From the NCBI GenBank assembly GCA_051871275.1, contig JBJECR010000002.1, forward strand, positions 1 through 24,098: a stretch of 24,098 nt of DNA, written 5' to 3'. Within the stretch, counting starts at the first letter, position 1. Each line of letters begins with the position of its first letter. Below, in pieces: positions 21,400 through 24,098 of this stretch. The position numbers and the translations under genes are program-made. This DNA is from CAJUPY01 sp051871275 (lineage in GTDB: Bacteria; Bacteroidota; Bacteroidia; Bacteroidales; Muribaculaceae). The notes beneath the pieces were generated by a model. That model was not told the DNA's origin and did not search any database. It was given only the letters and a program-made list of their open reading frames with translations.

Positions 21400-24098
21400 A
21401 TGAAAAGAGTTTATACTTTTGGCGACGGTAAAGCTGAAGGAAACGCATCGATGAGAAACCTCCTCGGTGGTAAAGGAGCTAACCTCGCTGAAATGAATCT
21501 CCTCGGTATGCCTGTACCGCCGGGATTTACTATTACTACAGAAGTCTGCACTGAATACACACAGTTCGGTAAAGACGAAGTCGTTAAAAGAATCAAATCT
21601 GATGTTGAAGCTTCTATAGCTCACATTGAAAACCTTACAGGTAAGAAATTTAACGACGCTTCAAATCCGCTTCTCGTATCAGTACGCTCCGGTGCTCGCG
21701 CTTCTATGCCGGGTATGATGGATACCGTGCTTAACCTTGGTATGAACGATGCTACTGTGGAATCACTTGCTGCTAAGAGCGGCAACCCTCGCTTCGCTTG
21801 GGATAGCTATCGTCGTTTCGTTCAAATGTATGGCGACGTTGTTCTTGGTATGAAACCAAAGAGCAAAGCAGACATTGACCCATTTGAAGAAATTATGGAT
21901 AAGGTTAAAGAACAAAAAGGTGTTAAACTTGACACTGAACTTGAAGTTGAAGACCTTAAAACACTCGTTAAACTCTTCAAAGCCGCTGTAAAAGAATTTA
22001 CAGGCAAAGACTTCCCGGAAAGTGCTTGGGAACAGCTTTGGGGTGGTATTTGTGCCGTATTTGACAGCTGGATGAACGAACGTGCTATCATCTATCGCCG
22101 TATGAACCAAATCCCGGAAGAATGGGGTACGGCTGTAAACGTTCAAGCAATGGTTTACGGAAATATGGGTAACAACTCTGCTACAGGTGTTGCATTCAGC
22201 CGTGATGCTGCTACAGGTGAAAACATCTTCAATGGTGAATACCTTATCAATGCACAAGGTGAAGACGTTGTTGCAGGTATCCGCACTCCGCAACAAATCA
22301 CAGTGGAAGGCTCACGCCGTTGGGCTGCTCTCCAGGGTATCAGCGAAGAAGAACGTGCTTCCAAATATCCTTCACTCCAGGAATCTATGCCAAAGTGTGC
22401 TGAAGAACTTATCAGCATCGCTAACAAGCTTGAAGATTATTACCGTGATATGCAGGATATGGAATTCACTATTCAAGACGGCAAACTCTGGATGCTCCAG
22501 ACTCGTAACGGTAAACGTACCGGTGCCGCTATGGTGAAAATCGCTATGGATCTCCTCCGCGACAATAAGATAGATGAAAAAACTACACTTCTCCGCATGG
22601 AGCCGCAAAAACTCGATGAGCTTCTCCACCCGGTATTTGACAAGGCTGCTATCAAGAAAGCTAAAGTTGTAGCAAAAGGTCTTCCAGCATCTCCGGGTGC
22701 TGCAGCAGGTCAAATCGTATTCTCTGCAGAAGACGCTGAAGCATGGCACGAAAAGAAAAAACGCGTAGTCCTCGTCCGTATTGAAACATCACCGGAAGAC
22801 CTCCGCGGTATGGCAGTTGCACAAGGTATCCTCACAATGCGTGGTGGTATGACTTCTCACGCAGCTGTAGTAGCTCGCGGTATGGGTAAGTGCTGCGTAT
22901 CAGGTGCAGGTGAAATAAAAGTTGACTATCACGAAAAAACTGTAGAAATGGGTGGCAAACTTTATCACGAAGGTGATTGGATTTCACTCAACGGTTCTAC
23001 AGGCGACGTTTACGACGGTCAGGTAGCAGTAGTTGATCCGGAACTCGACGGAGACTTCGGTGCAATTATGGATATTGCCGCAAAGTACACCAAAACACTC
23101 GTTCGTACGAACGCCGACACTCCACGCGATGCTCGCCAAGCACGTGCATTCGGTGCACAAGGTATCGGTCTTTGCCGTACAGAACACATGTTCTTTGAAG
23201 GAGACCGTATCAAGGCAGTACGCGAAATGATTCTTGCATCAGACGAAGAAGGACGCCGCATCGCACTCGCTAAACTTCTTCCAATGCAGCGTGGCGACTT
23301 TGAAGGAATCTTTGAAGCAATGGACGGCTTCGGCGTAACAATTCGTCTCCTTGACCCACCATTGCACGAATTCGTACCTCATCAGACTGCAACTCAGAAA
23401 GAACTCGCAGACGAAATGGGCATCACACTCGCAGAAGTAAAAGCAAAAGTTGATAGCCTTGAAGAATTCAACCCAATGCTAGGTCACCGTGGTTGCCGTC
23501 TCGGTATCACATATCCGGAAATCACAGAAATGCAGACTCGTGCAATCATTGAAGCTGCACTCGCAGTTAGAGCACGCGGCATTGACGTACACCCGGAAAT
23601 CATGATTCCACTCGTAGGCTCACTCAAGGAAATCCAAAACCAAGCAAACGTTATCAACGAAACAGCTCAAAAAGTATTCGCTGAAAAAGGCGAAAGCCTT
23701 CCATACCTCGTTGGTACTATGATTGAAGTTCCACGTGCAGCACTCACTGCAGACCAAATCGCAACTGTTGCAGACTTCTTCTCATTCGGTACAAACGACT
23801 TGACACAGATGACATTCGGATTCTCACGTGACGACGCTCCTAAGTTCCTCAAATACTACAAGGAACACGGCGTAATCAAAGTAGATCCGTTTGAAGTACT
23901 TGACCAGGAAGGTGTAGGACAGCTCGTTGAAATGGGCGTTCGCAAAGGACGTTCTACAAAACCGGAACTCAAAGTTGGTATCTGTGGTGAGCACGGAGGT
24001 GAACCATCTTCTGTTAAGTTCTGTGCGAAACTTGGAATGAACTACGTTTCTTGTTCTCCATTCCGTGTGCCTATCGCACGTGTAGCAGCGGCGCAAGC
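21400..24098 (+). CDS. ppdK: Pyruvate, phosphate dikinase (3' end cut by window edge)
   Basis: Interconverts pyruvate + ATP + Pi with PEP + AMP + PPi, a reversible PPi-linked step in glycolysis/gluconeogenesis. The open frame from ATG 21400 runs to the last base: 899 codons with no stop. N-terminal ATP-grasp domain: FGDGKAEGN, LLGGKGANLAEM (21-32), VSVRSGARASMPGMMDTVLN (93-112), and the LQTRNGKRTG end. The central swivelling domain has the phosphorylated His487 in GGMTSHAAVVARG. The C-terminal PEP/pyruvate barrel has GIGLCRTEHMFF, LLDPPLHEF, GHRGCRLG, FFSFGTNDLTQM, and catalytic Cys862 in GICGEHGGEP. Family members are about 900-910 residues, so only a few codons should be missing. Ala codons shift from mostly GCT early to mostly GCA late. 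Confidence 0.97.
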   Translation, partial: MKRVYTFGDGKAEGNASMRNLLGGKGANLAEMNLLGMPVPPGFTITTEVCTEYTQFGKDEVVKRIKSDVEASIAHIENLTGKKFNDASNPLLVSVRSGARASMPGMMDTVLNLGMNDATVESLAAKSGNPRFAWDSYRRFVQMYGDVVLGMKPKSKADIDPFEEIMDKVKEQKGVKLDTELEVEDLKTLVKLFKAAVKEFTGKDFPESAWEQLWGGICAVFDSWMNERAIIYRRMNQIPEEWGTAVNVQAMVYGNMGNNSATGVAFSRDAATGENIFNGEYLINAQGEDVVAGIRTPQQITVEGSRRWAALQGISEEERASKYPSLQESMPKCAEELISIANKLEDYYRDMQDMEFTIQDGKLWMLQTRNGKRTGAAMVKIAMDLLRDNKIDEKTTLLRMEPQKLDELLHPVFDKAAIKKAKVVAKGLPASPGAAAGQIVFSAEDAEAWHEKKKRVVLVRIETSPEDLRGMAVAQGILTMRGGMTSHAAVVARGMGKCCVSGAGEIKVDYHEKTVEMGGKLYHEGDWISLNGSTGDVYDGQVAVVDPELDGDFGAIMDIAAKYTKTLVRTNADTPRDARQARAFGAQGIGLCRTEHMFFEGDRIKAVREMILASDEEGRRIALAKLLPMQRGDFEGIFEAMDGFGVTIRLLDPPLHEFVPHQTATQKELADEMGITLAEVKAKVDSLEEFNPMLGHRGCRLGITYPEITEMQTRAIIEAALAVRARGIDVHPEIMIPLVGSLKEIQNQANVINETAQKVFAEKGESLPYLVGTMIEVPRAALTADQIATVADFFSFGTNDLTQMTFGFSRDDAPKFLKYYKEHGVIKVDPFEVLDQEGVGQLVEMGVRKGRSTKPELKVGICGEHGGEPSSVKFCAKLGMNYVSCSPFRVPIARVAAAQ

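Noticed and set aside
21763..22296. A 177-codon open frame on the minus strand opposite ppdK, with several others up to the right edge
   Set aside because: They lie antisense to a clearly functional PPDK, have no family-like motifs and are explained by its biased codon use leaving few antisense stops.

Overview
The window is a compact stretch of ordinary chromosome from a bacterium of the phylum Bacteroidota, most likely order Bacteroidales. Four things point there. Several genes begin behind promoters of the Bacteroides type (-7 box TAnnTTTG) and none has an obvious Shine-Dalgarno sequence. Two proteins belong to families I know mainly from Bacteroidales (a DUF4923-type secreted protein and a coiled-coil lipoprotein). 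There is a GT3-type glycogen synthase next to a GT35 glucan phosphorylase and a pyruvate phosphate dikinase. The serine tRNA has no encoded CCA. I see no insertion sequence, integrase, phage gene, CRISPR array or toxin-antitoxin pair, and no gene-free stretch longer than about 300 bases.

Layout. Bases 2-88 hold tRNA-Ser(GCU) and its terminator. A minus-strand pair, a TetR-family regulator followed by fabG (3-oxoacyl-ACP reductase), occupies 277-1639. It diverges at about 1640-1790 from a plus-strand run: dacB (PBP4-type D,D-carboxypeptidase), an acidic repeat protein, rsmI (16S rRNA methyltransferase) and a coiled-coil lipoprotein. That run ends at a hairpin at about 5558-5603, which it shares with the convergent minus-strand run.

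The first minus-strand run (11413 down to 5632) reads: membrane-anchored nucleotide-sugar 4,6-dehydratase, DUF4923 protein, a degenerate ThiE-like protein, kdsB (CMP-Kdo synthetase), a catalytically dead M16 peptidase homologue, and a short AlkD-like HEAT-repeat protein. Gaps are -4 to +32 bp, so it looks like one operon centred on envelope glycan precursors. A second minus-strand run (16817 down to 11519) reads: a DUF4250 microprotein, a PcrA/UvrD helicase, nspC (carboxynorspermidine decarboxylase), a GT2 glycosyltransferase and radC. A third (21179 down to 16931) holds glycogen synthase and glucan phosphorylase. Divergent from it is ppdK, which runs off the right edge a few codons before its expected stop.

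The genes fall into four themes: fatty-acid and cell-wall metabolism; LPS or capsule precursor supply with periplasmic or outer-membrane proteins; DNA maintenance plus polyamine synthesis; and glycogen storage beside a PPi-linked glycolytic enzyme. I did not find a convincing undescribed system. The points most worth following up are three proteins that have lost family active-site residues and sit consecutively or nearly so in one operon (ThiE-like, M16-like, AlkD-like), a palindrome between mirrored promoters of tetR and dacB, the repeat tract in the acidic protein, and a codon-choice drift inside ppdK.
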